Of a DNA stretch of 6,614 nucleotides, positions 6,017-6,614 are shown in pieces. The position numbers and the translations under genes were made by a program. The stretch is from Bacilli bacterium (GTDB lineage: Bacteria > Bacillota_I > Bacilli_A > RFN20 > CAG-288): positions 1 through 6,614 of the forward strand of contig CAAGIQ010000180.1 in assembly GCA_900769965.1 (NCBI GenBank), given 5' to 3'. The notes under the pieces were generated by a model. That model did no database searches. It was not told the DNA's origin and saw only the letters and a list, made by a program, of their open reading frames with translations. The first letter of the stretch is position 1; each line of letters opens with the position of its first letter.

Positions 6017-6614
6017 ATGGATGCAAATATTAAAGCATTAAAACAATCTGCCAAAAAAGCTCTTAACAAAGGATTAACATTCTTTGGTGTTCCAGCTAAC
6101 ACCATTTTAGTAACATTAGGTTGCTTATTGTTAGTATTACTTGTTTCACCACTTGTTACCGTAATTCTCGACTCGTTAACTGTTCACATCATGGAAAATG
6201 TTCCTGGATGTGCCTTCGGAGACTACACTTTCTACCACTATTATGAAGTGTTCGCATCTGAAACAAGTTATAAAAACTTCTACTTACCATTAATTCACTC
6301 GCTTGAAGTCAGTGTTCTAGCCTGTGTATTTGCTATCGTTTTCGGTGGTGGAGTCGCATTCTTAATTACGCGTACAAATCTTCGCTTTAAAAAATTTATT
6401 TCGGCAGTATTTATCTTCCCTTATATCATGCCTCAATGGACATTAGCTCTATTCTGGAAAAACATGTTTATTTCAACTGCTTGTAGCCCAGGTTACATCG
6501 GTGAATTTCAAGCGCTGACAGGAATAGTTACTCCTCAATGGATGGTATATGGAACCTTCCCTATTTCATTAGTTCTAGGTCTTCACTACGCCCCGTTTGC
6601 TTATATCCTTATAG
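6017..6614 (+). CDS. ABC transporter permease, N-terminal part (runs off right edge)
   Basis: The ATG at 6017 is preceded by AAGGAG (6005-6010), six bases away, and opens a frame of 199 codons with no stop before the window ends. The protein starts with a short basic cytoplasmic stretch (1-27). A first membrane helix follows (about 28-53), then an extracytoplasmic loop of about 37 residues rich in aromatic residues. Further helices lie near 91-117, 126-151 and 179-199. The segment from HSLEVSVLACVFAIVFGG into ITRTN is where the conserved transmembrane domain of binding-protein-dependent (BPD_transp_1) permeases begins. It is followed by a proline-containing helix (FPYIMPQW, 134-141), as in FbpB/AfuB-type permeases. 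These permeases often hold two fused domains, which cannot be judged here, and the EAA loop is not reached. It lies 57 bases after the binding-protein gene, in the same operon, and would form the membrane channel for its ligand. An ATPase gene is expected downstream. Confidence 0.85.
   Translation, partial: MDANIKALKQSAKKALNKGLTFFGVPANTILVTLGCLLLVLLVSPLVTVILDSLTVHIMENVPGCAFGDYTFYHYYEVFASETSYKNFYLPLIHSLEVSVLACVFAIVFGGGVAFLITRTNLRFKKFISAVFIFPYIMPQWTLALFWKNMFISTACSPGYIGEFQALTGIVTPQWMVYGTFPISLVLGLHYAPFAYILI

Overview
The window comes from a low-GC Gram-positive (Bacillota) chromosome, most likely an uncultured relative of Erysipelotrichia, Bacilli or Mollicutes-type lineages. The evidence is a class III (Bacillota-type) fructose-1,6-bisphosphatase, AT-rich intergenic DNA with sigma-A style promoters, AGGAGG-type ribosome binding sites and a lipoprotein-anchored ABC binding protein. 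Tryptophan is always TGG, no in-frame TGA occurs and all four visible stops are TAA, so the standard code fits and the Mycoplasma code is not needed. The lineage is an inference from these traits; no species can be named.

Layout, left to right. Positions 1-40 (minus strand) hold the first 13 codons of a class I aminoacyl-tRNA synthetase, most likely leuS, with its own RBS and a good promoter. A 79-bp divergent intergenic region separates it from fbp (120-2069), a full-length class III FBPase. A 62-bp gap then carries a promoter for an overlapping two-component pair: an OmpR/PhoB-type response regulator (2132-2809) and a PhoR-like, PAS-containing sensor histidine kinase (2802-4460). A regulatory gap of 122 bp follows. 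It contains three phased 11-bp direct repeats, a perfect TTGACA -35, a cre-like palindrome in the promoter spacer and a TATATT -10. Downstream lie a lipoprotein solute-binding protein of the AfuA/FutA/PhnS-like (COG1840) group (4583-5959), a perfect 10-bp hairpin, and the first 199 codons of a binding-protein-dependent ABC permease (6017 to the window end).

How the parts may work together. The same TTTAC(A/T) half-site, repeated every 11 bp, occurs at the promoter of the two-component genes (two clear copies, plus strand) and in front of the ABC importer (three copies, minus strand). This spacing and sequence resemble the direct-repeat boxes bound by PhoP/PhoB-family regulators. The simplest model is that the regulator controls its own operon and the neighbouring importer, while a CcpA-like protein can also act on the importer through the cre-like site. 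The importer family covers ferric iron, 2-aminoethylphosphonate, hexose phosphates and thiamine. A PhoR-like kinase and a gluconeogenic phosphatase next door make an organophosphate substrate an attractive but unproven idea.

The window is densely coding. There is no gene-free stretch over 300 bases, and I saw no RNA gene, insertion sequence, CRISPR array or phage feature.
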